Positions 1-12,655 of a DNA stretch of 64,000 nucleotides are shown one piece after another. The stretch covers positions 11,243,807 to 11,307,806 of the forward strand of contig NC_085052.1 of assembly GCF_963662255.1 (NCBI RefSeq), read 5' to 3'. A model generated the notes under the pieces. It did no database searches, had not been told where the DNA came from, and was given only the letters and a program-made list of their open reading frames with translations. Position numbers and translations under genes: made by a program. The DNA is from Cinclus cinclus (lineage: Eukaryota > Chordata > Aves > Passeriformes > Cinclidae). Position 1 is the stretch's first letter, and every line of letters starts with the position of its first letter.

Positions 1-1809
1 GGCACTGATACATATTCATGATTTGTAAATGAAGTTAAGTGATTTCAATTCTTCAGTTCATTATCATATTGAAGAAGAGACTTCTGTAAATTGCCTTTAA
101 ATATTCCCAATCTCAAGAGTTTGCTGTGGGGTTTGGTTCTTTTTGTCTGGTTTGTGTTTTTCTAACTTTACTAACATTTCAGTTTATCTGTTTGATGGAG
201 CCCTGCCTGCCTGGGAGAGCTGCTGGCAGGTGGCTTGTCCAGCAACACAGACACATGATATGTTTGTAGAACCTGATGTTCTCAGAAGAGTATTCAAAAG
301 GCAAAGAGATGAAAGGCTTATTTGTGGCTAAGTCATGGGAACAGGCTTCTATCCACGTTCGGTTTCTGACTTTGTTATAGTCCTCACTGGTAGTTAGGCA
401 GTGAAACACTTTAATGACCTGTGCCTCAACACACTACAGATACTCAGGGGTCACCACTTCGTCTGTCAGCCTTACATTTAATTGCAAGCACTCTCAGGCA
501 GGGATTGCTTCTTAGTATGAATATGCAATACGTTCACCAGTCAGTATGGTAGAGATTTCTATGAGCATTTACTGTAACATGGGCTGTATTAAACATGAAA
601 CAGTATGTGCTCCTTTACAGGTGGGCAAATATGCTATTTCTTTCCTCAGTATGGTAGGACTAATTGTTATTATGGCAGCTTCCTCAACCTCTTTCCCTTT
701 GGGGTGAAGAAAAGAATGCAGTAGGGTATGCCTTCAGCTTCACTCTGTGCGGTGCTCAAATGTCAAGTGACTAGTGCAAGATAAATCTGAAAGCTGAGCA
801 TTGTATCCATAGGACTGGAATCACAGTCATCGTGCTCTTCAGATATCACTGAACCACGATGAGAAACTAGCCCTGGTGTGCTCTCTCACATCATACTATG
901 AAATGGTGATTCTACCATGACGATCCATGCAGGAGCAGAAAGGACTTATTTCCCTCATTAAAAGTAATCTTCATATCTTGCTAAGAAAAGCTGAGTTCTA
1001 TCCAAGAGGTGCAGACTTGAGCTGTTGTTGATAAAAGGAATAGTTACACTTCTGACAATTTCTGACAACTACAATTACATTTAAATTCCAGGAGCTGCTG
1101 AGGAACAAGTAACAGGTCTGGGTACCTGCTGATTTATATCAAAATGAGATGTGAGGCAGACACTAAGCTGCCTCTTCTCATCAGCCCCATACTTCAGTTC
1201 CTAAGGAAAGAAAACCTACAGGCCCAGGCCAGAGTCACATCTCACTTCAGTCATGCAGCAACCCTCACTGCTTCATTTCAGCATGCCTGCAGTAGCAGCT
1301 GCTGTCCTGGAATCCCATTTCCAGCATGAGGAGCTCCAACTCAAAGTACAATAGCTTCACCCAAACACAGGTGTGCCTGAGTTTCCTTAAGGGGCACAAA
1401 AATCTGAGACCAAGGAGCGTTTACTGGAGGCGTTCAGGACAGGACTGGACCGGGTGCTTGGTAACCACATCTAGGCTCCCTTTCCCAGGAAAGGCTGATC
1501 TTTCAAGATCCTTTTCAGATTGGATGCTTCCACATGTCCGTGAAGACAGCTCATCACAAAGAATCCCAAAGATGAATGATTGCTTGGAACAAGGTGCCTA
1601 TATTCCTAGAATCAACTCCCCCTGGATTTCTCTGGCAGCACCCTGCCCAACAGCACCTTGCCAAAAAAAAGTCCCAAACAAACAACCCCACCCTTAGCTG
1701 CCTTACTGACCTATCTCATACTGGAAGACTGGGTCTAAATTCCAGGGAAGCATTTTACCTGGAGTAGAGACACTGCCTTCATGGCTCTGGTTATTTGTCT
1801 AGCACATTT

Positions 1810-1836
1810 AAAAAAAAATAAAATAAAATAAAAAAC
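1810..1836. repeat. AAAAT-type simple repeat
   Basis: An A run is followed by about three AAAAT units and a second A run. Simple low-complexity DNA. Confidence 0.8.
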
Positions 1837-4320
1837 CCCAAGCAAACTTTCCCATATAGTCCCAGTGTTATCTGTGATTTTTTTATATATATATAAATTC
1901 AGCAGTGTCTAGTCAAGATAGCCAAGGCTGTGACATGCACTGCATCCAATTTTCAGATGTTAACTTGCCACATCTCCCACACCAAAAGAATCTCCCCAGT
2001 CAGACCTGATATTGTCTGCCAGGTGCAACTTGGTGATACAGCAGAATGTTATCTTGCACCTCTAATTTATCACCTCATTCCAAGAGATAATGAGACACCC
2101 ACTTTCTTTTGTTCACTTTCTGCTGAAGATTAAGCTCTACGGAGGGAGAAGCCACTGATTGCCAAACTTCCTGTTTATCCAATGTTCTCAAACTTGTAAT
2201 GGTGTACCTGGGGAATTTAAATTGGTGTATTATGGAATCACTCTGTCTCTTACCTATTCCCAGCAGGTTCCGAATCACAGTTTGGTCTGTAAGGAAGAGG
2301 TGGAATTGTATCTCTTTGCACACTGGTGCTTTTTTTCTCTTAACAATGGTGACTTGCAATATTTTAAATCTCTTTTTCCCTATTCACTAATATTTTCTCT
2401 TTTAAACAAATTATCTTTTTAAAAAATATCTTTTAAACAAATATTCATGCAAGAGGGTTGCGCATGTTGCTCTGGAAGTTTTAATGCCATTCTGAGAGAA
2501 ACTTCAAGGAGCTGGAAACTCTTTCCACCTCCGCACTCATCCATTCCCCACAGAGGAAGTTTTGCCTACTGAGAATTAGTTGGTTCTGTGGATAAACTAG
2601 ACAAATAATCAGATACTCAACATATTAGCATCAGAAATGTATGATCAGCTCAAGATATTCCTCCCCAGTCACTGTGAATGGCAGCAATGAAATCTGTACC
2701 TTAAGCTTGTGCTGGGAGACCTTAAGCTTTCACAGCATTTCACAGAGCAACTCCCCACACTTTCCAACAGACAATATTGCACCTTTTTCATATATTCCCC
2801 TTCCCATCAGATTTTGGATGCTTAAAGGATTGCTTAAAATGGCTTCCTATGTATTTTCCGCAAATACCCACAAAAACTGGGGGCTGCAGGCCCATTTTCT
2901 CTCTGTACTGGGTGATATACCCAAGTGTCAATATGGACACTCCCTGTGAGAGCCAGTCTGACCTGCAGCAAATTGTCTGTAACATTTACATAGTGTCCAC
3001 CTTCTGCCAAAGGCCTCTTAAGGGGTCATTAACAGGACCAACACCTGCACACATCAGACTGCACTTTTTTATCAATAAAGTAGACACATACACACAAAGC
3101 TACAGGGAAGAGATCCGAGATTTTTCAACTCAGAAGATACATTTAATCTCCCAGGACCTGATAGTTACACAATGTCACATGGGTGCTTAGGGGGAATGAG
3201 TAAAGCCACCCATGTTGGCTTAAAGCCCTGTAAAAATTCCTGTGCTGTATACACTTGTGAGAAGACATCAGGGTCTATGAACCTGCTACATGCCCATGCC
3301 CACACACACACAGATTTCTTGGCTCAGCCCTGCTGCTTTTATGTGATGATACAGGAGAGTTAGCAAAGCAGAGGAGGGTCCTAATTGGCTCTAAAAATTA
3401 ATAACAGGAATGATATGCTGCATTGATTTGTACTGAGGAAGTATCCTCAATAACTCCTTGGATATTACAAAGAGAAAACAAATGGTGGTAACTGTGATTT
3501 TTCCTTAAATCAACTAAGTAACCAGCAGCCACACAGCTATATAACTTTCAGAAAACCTGCTGAACTCCATCTCAGGCATCTTTCAGGAATTGCCCTAAGC
3601 AGGAAAAAGCAGGACAATACCTGTGTGGGAGTGGTAATAAAAGAACTGGTGACTGAACTGTTTTTATATTCAATTATTTCAGTTCATGAAAGTGGTAACA
3701 CCATAAAGTCTTTGGTTTTCCCAATATGAAGCCATATTTCAAGGAATAGTTCTGTGGAGAGGAGATGGGCTCCTCCTCTTAAAGGTTGCAGAATATGATA
3801 TAAATAAAACACCAACTTGGAAAGGACAATAATTCTGTTAAGAGGACATTCAAAATGTGTTGGGTTTTTTTTTTTAGTTGGTTGGTCATTTCTTTAATAA
3901 CTAGATAAATACCTTAACATAACCTCAACTGTGCAGAAATTAGCTAAAACAAGGAGGGATGTTTAGAATAAAACTGTCATTTAAAAAAATGTTTGAATCA
4001 CAGCCATGGAACTGTAGGTCAGAAGACCTTTTTTTAAACTATTGAATGGCAAGATCCAAAACACTGTCTGTTTGTATTTAATTCCAAAACCTTGATATTG
4101 TTTTCTTTGTTTATAAACAAAACCATTCTAAAATCTTTTGATCTAGGTTGTTACCAAATCCATTATTTGTAGGTATATGAACTGTTCCTATTTCATTCCA
4201 CTGTGTGGAACAACATACTAAGCAAAATGGATTTTCAGATTCACCATTCTCATTAATTTCCAAGTTGACCACAACTTGCTTAAAATACCACATTATTATT
4301 ATTAATTGAAAGAAAACTAA

Positions 4321-4360
4321 TAAGAAATATATATATATTTCTGAAATATATATTTTAATC
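4321..4360. repeat. AT-rich simple sequence
   Basis: Two TATATATA-type runs are separated by a short CTGAA spacer. No function inferred. Confidence 0.7.
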
Positions 4361-6684
4361 TAAGATATGAAATTAATTTTTCCAACTTATTTACACATTC
4401 ACAGTTATAAGAGGATGGATTAGATCTTCTCTTAATAGTTTTACTGCTGGGAGTCAAATTGTAGGTACTTGATTTGTTTTCAGTTATTTGCATTTTTTAA
4501 ATCTGCCCCCAAATGAGTCATTAAAATAGAATTTAAGGGTCAAAGACACTTGGAAAAACTTAGGGAGGTAAAAGAATATGGTGTCCCACTGTAGCAGTGA
4601 CTGCACTGCAGAGCATACAGCAAGTCACCTTCCTTGTCACAGTATCTGTGGATGAATATTTCCTGCAGGTTACAGGCTAATGATAAACTTTCTATTTTAT
4701 TGCCCTCTCATGCATCAAACCAGAAGTGTTTCAGAGCAGCTTTATGCCCCAAAAATGGACATATGAACTGAGAAAGCAAGCATTGTTTGATACAGCTCCA
4801 CCTGTTTTGTGCCAGGCAACTTCATGATGCTTTTCAGGAAAATGGGCACAAAAACAAAGGACAGAGGAGTATGAGCAGAACTAGGCTGCAGTTGGACAAT
4901 TATCCCCTGCCATCATGGCATCCCTCTGGAGAGACTCCTCACAACTGCAGAGCACCACTGCAGCCTCTCTAGACACTTCTTTTAGAGCTCTTGCTCTCTT
5001 TTCTGGTGAGCAGCAGAGAGATGAAATGGCCATTGGCATGACCCCATAACCACATCTAGGAGAGAAGGAATGGCACAGTAGACTGGGAAGATATGAGATC
5101 CAGATCTGGCTTCTAGAGAAAAAAGAGAACAACTACAACAATCTTATGAAGATGCAAAAGACATGATGAATATTCTTAAGTATATGAGACTTAAAGCCTA
5201 AAAGACACTTTATCCTTGCAGTGGCCTAACCTAAGAGAAGGACATGGCTGACCTCTGGTTCCCACTCAACTGTGGCAATGCCTCTGTTTCCAGACATGCA
5301 GGAATGCATTACACTGGCCTCTCAGAAGCCTTCATCTGGGGATTTCACATGGCACTGCTGTCACACTCTAACAGCACTGCCCATTACCTCAGTATCAGCT
5401 GTGACTGCAGTGGAGCTGTGTGATCCTGAGTCAGAGTGACAGTGCTTTCACAGCTCCTGCTAACCTAAAACATGGCTCAGCACAAATCTATACTTCTGAT
5501 ATGTTAGCTAAACATTCCAAACTGGGAAAAGCACTGCTCTATGGTTCCATTCTAGGACCCACATTGAACCAGCACTACAGGCCATCCTTCTGACCAGGGA
5601 AGGAAAGCATCATGAGTGGCCTTGTATGCAAAGGTAGACATAAAGGAAAAGCCTAAACTTGGAATTGCTCAATTTCCATTTGACCAACAGGCTACAGACC
5701 AACTCATCTTTATTCTTACATGTTGAACAACTTTATTTGGTTTCTGGGATAAAATGCAAACAGCTTCAGAGCATTTCTAGCTCTGTTCATTTTTCTTGTC
5801 TTTCTCCTGGGCAAAAGCAGCAGCTGAGGTATGCACATAGATGCATTAGTTTGAAGAAGCAGAAGCAAAAATGCTCTTTGCCTGCTATCCCCTGTTGGAT
5901 CAGGGGACCATTAGCACCACCTCACAATCAATCACCTGGGCCTCCCTGGTATTTTGATTTCTCTTTCCAGTGACTAACATTAAAAAAAAATTACAAAGTT
6001 CTGCTAGTAGTAGTACAGTGCTTCAACACAAGAGCAGATGCTCTACAGCCACTGGATCTCTTTGGATATCTTTGCAAATGCAGACTCAGGATGTCTCATC
6101 TGGCTTCTCACATACATGAACACCTCATTAGATGCCTGTTTCTTCTAAGCCTGTCTGTATAAACACCAGGATCATGCAAAATCATTACCTCCAGTTTAAA
6201 AGTGGCATCAAGCCATTTTGTGACATCAAATAAATAGAATGGTCTTTTCAGCCTACTTCAAAATCCCTGTTACACTGATCCTCTGAATGCAGAAAACTAT
6301 TTGACATTTGACTAACTCCTTCGTGCAGTAAGGACTTGATACTATGAAAGGAGTGTATTTACAATACCTTTGTTCTTGCAAATGTCACTCAAGAATCATC
6401 AGTAGCACAGGAGCAAAACACCTGGTGCCTGACACAGCATTCTTTCAGCAAGCGGGAAGCAGAGCAATAGGAAATTATTCAGTTATATTTCAGTAACTAG
6501 TTTGGTAAAAATCTGCACTAGCCTTTCAAAAGAAATTCTCAAATAGAGGCACAGAATTTTAGCTATATTGTTCCTATAGCTGAGATGTGAGACTGACTTG
6601 TTTAGAAATCTTTATGAATATTTACAGAAATTAAAAATCCCACCCAGAGCACAGTCCCACACCTGACAGGTTAATGCACTAGTT

Positions 6685-7673
6685 TGTGTGGAAAGGTTTT
6701 CATAGCAGAGAGGGGGCTACAGGGGCAGCCTCCATGGAAAGCTGCAAGAAGCTGTCAAGAAAGCAAACACCAACCAGCTCTGAGATGGACCCACTGCTGG
6801 CCCAGGTCAAACTCATCAGCGACAGTGGTAGCACCTCTGGGATAATATTAATGAACTGAGGGAAGAAAAAAATTGACAACTTCAGCCAGAGAGGAATGAG
6901 AGTATTCTAGAGAAACGGTGCTGCAGACACCAAGGTCAGTGGAAAAGGAGGAGAGGACATGTTCCAGGTGCTGGAGCAGAAATTCCCCTGCAGCTCACAG
7001 TGAAGGCCATGGTGGGGCAGACTGACCCCTTGACCCATGGAAGGACAGGTGAAGGTGAGTCCAGGAGGGACCCATATTGGAAGAGTCTGTTCCTGAAGTC
7101 TCCATCCTATGAAAAGATCCACACTGCGGCAGCTCATGAAGAACTGCAGCCTGTGGAAAGGACTCACATTGGAAAAGCTTGTGGAGAGCTGTCTCCCGTG
7201 GGAAGAGCAGCATGCTGGAGCAGGGAAAGGGCGTGAGGAGTCCTCCCCTGAGGAGGAAGAAGAGGCAGAGACAACATGTGATGAACTGACCTCAGCCCCT
7301 ATGTCCTGTCCCACTCTGCTGCTGGATGCAGAAAAAAAAGGAAATTGTGAGTGAAGTTGACCTTGGGAAGAAGGGAGGGGTAGCAGAAAGGTGTTTTAAG
7401 GTTCAATTTTTACTTCTCATTACTTGACTCTTATTTGATAGAGTAGGATAGGATAAAGTAAAGTACAGCAGAGAATTGATAGGTAATAAATTCAATTAAT
7501 TTCCCCAGCAGAGTGTGATTTTCCCATGATGGTGATTGCTGAGTGATCACTCCCTGCCTTTATTTTGATCCACAGGATTTTCATTATATTCTCTGCCCCT
7601 GTCCAGCTGAGGAGGAGAGTGACCAAGTGGTCTTGATGGACACCCAGCATCTAGCCAGGGTCAACCCACCACA
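6685..7673 (+). mobile_element. Solo LTR of an endogenous retrovirus, avian type, about 1 kb
   Basis: The block starts near TGTGTGGAAAGGTTTT and ends AACCCACCACA, giving the TG...CA ends of an LTR. It contains a GC-richer purine-rich stretch at 6960..7300 with loosely repeated units around GGAAAGGACTCACATTGG, an AATAAA polyadenylation signal at 7485..7490, and a 3' part with GTCCAGCTGAGGAGG and CCAGCCAGGGTCAACCCACC. I recognise this layout as a common dispersed LTR in songbird and related genomes, but I cannot give its database name. No internal retroviral genes flank it on either side, so it is a solo LTR. I saw no clear target-site duplication (GTGAG follows the 3' end, but no match stands before the 5' end), so the exact left edge is uncertain. 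It is antisense to the host gene and lies about 780 bases past the exon donor. The open frames inside it are shadows of the biased composition. Confidence 0.75.
7485..7490 (+). promoter_or_regulatory. AATAAA polyadenylation signal of the LTR
   Basis: AATAAA lies in an AT-rich stretch in the 3' third of the LTR, the usual place for the LTR's polyadenylation signal. It is on the plus strand, opposite to the SORCS transcript, so it should not terminate that transcript. Confidence 0.5.
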
Positions 7674-8451
7674 GTGAGGGAAACTTAATGGATAAGCAAT
7701 ATGTTTTTGCTTTCCAGAGTCTAGGGATGACAGAAGCATAAGAGAAGAAAGATAAAAGCTCGGCAAGTTTTCAACTTTGTAACTTGATCATCCTGTGTGT
7801 GTCTCAGCTTTGGGCTGTAGCTGGGACTGCTGCTCCAGAACTGAAGCACACATCTCCTTAGGCACAGCACTTCCCATTGCACCTGCTCTGCTCAGCACCT
7901 TTCAAGACAGATGAGTGCTATATAAGAGCAAACTTGCTAAGGACAAAGCAACAGACTGGAGATGTCTCACTCACAGAAGGCACTGCAAAGAGGCTTTAAA
8001 GTAGCACAGAGGAGTTTGTCATCTGTTGCTGCTCCCTGACTTCCAGTTTGCAAGCAGAATGAGCACACCTCAATGCTCAAGAGGCAGCTGCTGCAGACCA
8101 ACTGAGCCTGAGTGCTCCATCCTCAGAGACAGCACAGAAATCAGAGCCTACGAATCAATAGATTTTTAGAACAGCTCCATATGTCATGTCAAATCTCTAA
8201 TGCTTTTCATCTTTCATAGTATCACCACTGCTGAAGTTTCCACACCCATCATGATTACTCTAACACTCAGCTCCTTTTAGCAACCTGGCTTTGGAGTCAC
8301 TGCATAGCTTTTGAGCACATTTAAACCTGCAAAGTGAGAACAGCAAAGCACACTATAAATTCTTCATCATCTCTAAAAGGGAGCAGTTCTAGACAATATC
8401 CCCTTCAACTCCTGGCTCAAAAATCATTGAAATATTAAGTCAATTGCTTAC
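7674..8451 (-). other. Intron start next to the 159 bp exon; no gene seen
   Basis: This is the first 780 bases of the downstream intron, in transcript direction, starting with GTAAGC at 8451. It is unique-looking sequence with no recognisable repeat or exon. Confidence 0.75.
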
Positions 8452-8610
8452 CTTTTGATCCAGACTGTAGGCCAAGATCCACTCCTCCTGCTTGGGGTGG
8501 AAGAGCAAGCTCTGGATATAGAAGTTCAAACGGTACTTCTGATAGGTGGCCCCTTCATCAGAGCTGATGAGGATGCTGCTCTCAATCTCTGGATCACTAA
8601 GAAGCATGAT
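8452..8610 (-). CDS. SORCS3/SORCS1: Next internal coding exon of the same SORCS-family receptor
   Basis: This 159 bp exon reads on the minus strand from 8610 down to 8452 and encodes exactly 53 codons, phase 0 at both ends, so it joins in frame to the exon at 27810..27909. The translation begins IMLLSDPEIESS and contains the Asp box SSDEGATY, then YQKYRLNFYIQ, LLFHPKQEEW and the end AYSLDQK. The acceptor is a T-rich tract ending TTTAG and the donor is AAG/GTAAGC. The exon supplies one more strand-turn unit of the VPS10P propeller. Residues distinguishing the paralogues conflict: S in LLSDPE, I in SSILISS and L in SLDQK look like SORCS3, whereas I in PEIESS, N in RLNFY and I in EWILA look like SORCS1 (from memory of the human proteins). 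The reading frame is intact, with no stop or frameshift, so the gene appears functional here. The following exon, expected to start with Leu-Tyr and a third Asp-box-like stretch, was not found before position 1. Confidence 0.94.
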
Positions 8611-8643
8611 CTAAATAGAAAAAATGGAAGGAAAATGTTAATG
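8611..8643 (-). other. Splice acceptor with branch-point candidate before the 159 bp exon
   Basis: On the minus strand the 33 bases before the exon are rich in T and C and end in TTTAG. A TTAAC element (complement of 8637..8641) fits the loose branch-point pattern yUnAy and puts its A about 27 bases from the acceptor, a normal distance. The motif and spacing are seen in the sequence; use as a branch point is inferred. Confidence 0.6.
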
Positions 8644-11437
8644 GAAAAGTGCAAGTGAACATCATTTAAGAGTGAGGTCATACAGCACTGACTCTTATTA
8701 GATGTATTTGAAACACCACTCAAGAGTATAACATCCCCTAGAATTAGGATGGGTTTCTAATATTTTGGTTTCATTTTCTTTGGCAATTCATTTGCTGATT
8801 CATTTGGCGACTCCTTTTTTTTTTTTTTTATTTTTTCCTGATAAATTCAGAAAGCCCAGCAAGAAAGAAAAATTCTATGTATCAAAGTTGATTTTGCTTG
8901 GTTATAGGAACTTCAGGCAGCCACACCAGGCTTTCCTGGACCGTTTTCTGTCTACCACCTCTCTCACCCCCCATTTGGAATCCTCTCTACAAAACTAAAA
9001 ACCAGGACATTCATGAGATTTAAGGCTCATTATTCGGCAGTTTGCAGTGCTATGAATGTGAGCATCACCTCTCTGGAAACACAGAATGTCTCCCTGGATC
9101 AGCTACTGGCATCTGGGTATAGTCCACATGCACATGTGCAAACACTGACATGATTTCGTATATCACACTCCCAGTTTGTACAGTAGGAGACATTCATTCA
9201 GTCAGTGAAAACATAATTTTCCCCAAGCACAGGAAAGTGCATGACCTCAATTTGTACAGGGAGGAGGAAAACACTTCTGAGCCTCTAATTTTAATTAGAA
9301 AATTATTACCAATATTTTAAAATGGGTTGATTCCACACTATCAGATGGCAAGCTCTACATAAACATTATGAAGAAAAATGTTGTGGAAACATTAGCACCA
9401 TCTTATTAACATCTGGAGAAAATGACTTCACATTAAAGCAAATACCAGTACCATAAAATAAAGGCAAACAGTGGGAAATAAATTAGAGCTGTTCTAAACA
9501 CAGCAGGTTGTTGATACAGCAGCTGAATCAAATATAGAAACTGTCTTTCAGCAGGAAGACAGATCTAGGATTGGCCTTTTTTAGTTCACTGCAGAATGAT
9601 CATCTAGCTGAGATCCACTGCAGTTTTGGTTTTTTGTCCACATTGACTTCTCTTATCCAGCTTCACAGAGTTCCAACTGCAAGACTACAGTAGGGAAATA
9701 CATTAATTTTGACAGCAAAAAATCAGTTATGAGGAATGGTAAAACCCTTGGTATGTTAGACCTTCATCAAGCAAAAAATTTCAGTGCTTGATTAATCTTA
9801 AGCACCTCATTAACTCTATGAAGTCACCAAGGGAAAGTAAGTATAACGTAAATGGCTTCTGATCCTTTCCATTAAGAAATGAAAAGCTGATCTAGAAGTG
9901 AACATTTTCCCAGAGTGAAGCCATCTCTATGAATCCTGCTTGATGTCAAAGCACCTTCAACATTCTTCACATACATCACTTACTAGCCCCAAAAATCAAT
10001 CTCTAGCCATTCCCACGGGAAGCCACAGTACAAATTCTGAAGAAGAGCACTTGCATTGTGCTCTGGTGCACAGTCTGGGCAATGAAAAACGTTCCCATAG
10101 GCAACTTCCTGGGAAGTGGCCTGAGAAAAGGTCTCCAAGGTCTCCACTCAGAAGGATGCTTTGGTACATTACTTCTTTCTTATCAGATCAAAATAGCAAT
10201 TTCATTATACCCCAAACAATAACAATTTCACAATTATTTGAACATTTTTTTCTGTCACTTTTGACTTAGACTGCAAAGACATTTTATACCCTGTTCACCT
10301 AAAGCATATTGCCTGTGCTATAGAACTACAACATAGTTCAGTAAAACATACTTGCGTATATGGAATGGAAGAAGGATGTAAGCCTGCCCATTTAACAAGA
10401 CAATCCAGAGAGATCTTGCATTTAAAATAAAGAATACTTCAAAAATAAAAATATTTTCCACCTGATGTAACAGAAGATTACAAAGTGAACTATGCTGTAT
10501 ATTAAAAGGTCACTGCAAGAGTTCTGTCTGCAAATAAGAAGCACAAGACAGTGGCATGGAGCTGAAGTGGCACACACACAAAAGATCCCCTCTGCCATTT
10601 CACACATGAACTGCAGCACTTCTGTGGACAGTTCAAGAAGAGGTCATACGAAGACAAGAAAGGCAGTAGTTCCACCAGATGGTTCACAAATCTGGCCAAT
10701 TTGTTCTTCTGGATGTATAACAGTGGATGTAAGATCAGATAATAAAACCACCAAACTGGAAAAGGTGGAGGAGCCTAACAACAGTCATATCTAGAGGTCA
10801 CATCACATAAATCATGCCCTGTGCTTTCACCCAGTTCCCACATCCACTCTCCATTCTTCAGATGGAGAAACGAGCACACAAAATCTCTGCTGTCATTCAT
10901 CCTCCCAGGAAAGGCTGCTCCTACACAAAGCAGGATGGAAAAAGCAGGAGGCTCAATCAGAGTGAAAACCAAAAGCCCACCACCAGCCACACAGCTCAGA
11001 CTAGCACACACGTTTGTTACATGGCACACAGAAAAAGAAAAGTGACAGACTCTGTGCATTTCTTCTTGTACTGTGTCTACTTTTCTCCTGGAAGCTATAT
11101 GGGGAGGGAACTTTTGGCAGGGGAAATAACAGGACATTTGTCAAAGCCCTGAAACTACCACTTCTCATTAAGGGACCAGGATGAAGGATCTACCCCAGTA
11201 GTGATTTAGATTAATCACTTTTCATTAAGAGACAATAAACAAACTCCAGTCAGAATGAGCATTTCTGCCAGCATCCTGTGTTGCCATTTATAATTGCCAC
11301 AAGGAATAGCAAAGGAGCACCAGAGAATTGTCAAGTGTAATTTATAAGGGTTTAAGATCTAATAATTTTCTGTAATATTAAATTAAATGGCAGATTTTAT
11401 TTAAAAGTAAATTACATTTGGTCTTTCTACATTCTAC

Positions 11438-11453
11438 ATATATATATATATAT
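11438..11453. repeat. TA microsatellite
   Basis: About eight TA units are followed directly by GCATGCAT, itself a palindrome. Confidence 0.85.
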
Positions 11454-12536
11454 GCATGCATAAAATATACCTGTCAGTTGTTTTTTTCTCTAGTTCAAGT
11501 AGAGAGGGGAAGGGCAGGTAGGACTGGCTACTGCCAGTGGTAAGTCCTTGAAAACATACTTGAGGTGAGTTAGTTCATGCTATATACATTTGCCTGACCT
11601 TCAAAATCCAGTGAACAATGAATGGCAAGCACCAGACTGAACAAAACAGGCTGAAAATCAGACTAACCTTCAGATAGTTTCTTAAGAATGGATGCAGAGG
11701 AAGAGAGCTGTCTGGGACATGGTGCATCTCCTTTAAAGCAGGATGTCCCCCTTCACTTTGGGGACAGTGAGGACACATACAGAGCTGTTCTGAATAAACT
11801 CCAGGTGGGCAGAACACCAGACACCAGTGAGGCAGCACACAGAAAGAAGATGATATGGAGAGACCACCTTGCAAGAACATTAACTACAATATATGCACTG
11901 AGATCTTCAGTATATGAGCAAGAACTATATCCAGCTTTGAACACCTCAAGGGGATTTACCCCAGGGAATAAACAGCACAAGCTGCAGGCAGGAAGAACAA
12001 GGAAGGGAGATGTTATACCTGTGCCTGCCATAATGTATTTGGTACACAAACCACAGCAGTAGCTGAGTCACTCAGATTTGTTGGGGGGTGTGTAGGACTC
12101 TTAAAACAGCTCAAATACAAAAGTAGGGAGGAAGGAAAATGACATATTGCAGCACAAATCCAATAAAAAGTCATGCCCCTCTGATGGGACAAGTATAATA
12201 AAAACTAGGGTAGGATTTGTAACTGAGAACCTGAGTTCCTGCTAGCTAGATCAAAATTCCAGGTATGCCACAAGGTAAATGCACACACCTTCCATGGTAT
12301 TGCTTTCACATGGGTTATGTGCAGGTGGGTGAGTTAAGGTGGTGACACATTCCTCTTCTTCTGTGCAGGGTAGCCAGGCACAAAGACAGCTGTGATGTGG
12401 AATACTGAACTGTACAGTAATGAGGCACAATGCTATAACGTGCACAGACAGGGATGGAGATACAGATAGCCTGAGCACAGAGATCACAGCAGAGATCTGT
12501 CTTGTACACAGCTTAATTAGTTAATAAACCACCACT

Positions 12537-12655
12537 GGAAAAAAAACAAAAAACAAACCAACACAAAAATAACCCAAAAAAAACAAACAAAAAACCCCAA
12601 AACAAAACAAAACAAAAAAAGAAAAAAAAAAGAAAAACAAACAAAAAAACCCCAT
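12537..12655. repeat. A-rich low-complexity tract (CAAA/CAAAA type)
   Basis: About 120 bases are nearly all A with scattered single C, CC or G. On the transcript strand this is a long T-rich pyrimidine tract, but no acceptor AG with an open exon follows it. Confidence 0.85.

Larger units (their letters stand above)
1..6684 (-). other. Part of the intron downstream of the 159 bp exon; no gene seen
   Basis: This belongs to the same minus-strand gene's next intron, which continues past position 1. It holds short AT-rich and A-rich simple repeats (AAAAT-type at 1810..1836, TA at 1884..1895, AT-rich 4321..4360, a short CA run at 3301..3312) and otherwise unique sequence. I searched for the next SORCS exon (a Leu-Tyr start with a phase 0 acceptor on the minus strand) and did not find it. 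Overlapping frames near 2641..3190 are chance. Confidence 0.8.

Noticed and set aside
4000..4075. GAATCACAGCCATGG stretch resembling the start of a reversed CR1 tail
   Set aside because: Only the first few bases agree; the following GGTTGGAAGGGACC-type block is missing, so support is too weak.
6907..7354. Overlapping frames of 72 to 135 codons on both strands
   Set aside because: They lie in the purine-rich part of the solo LTR, whose composition suppresses stops; not genes.
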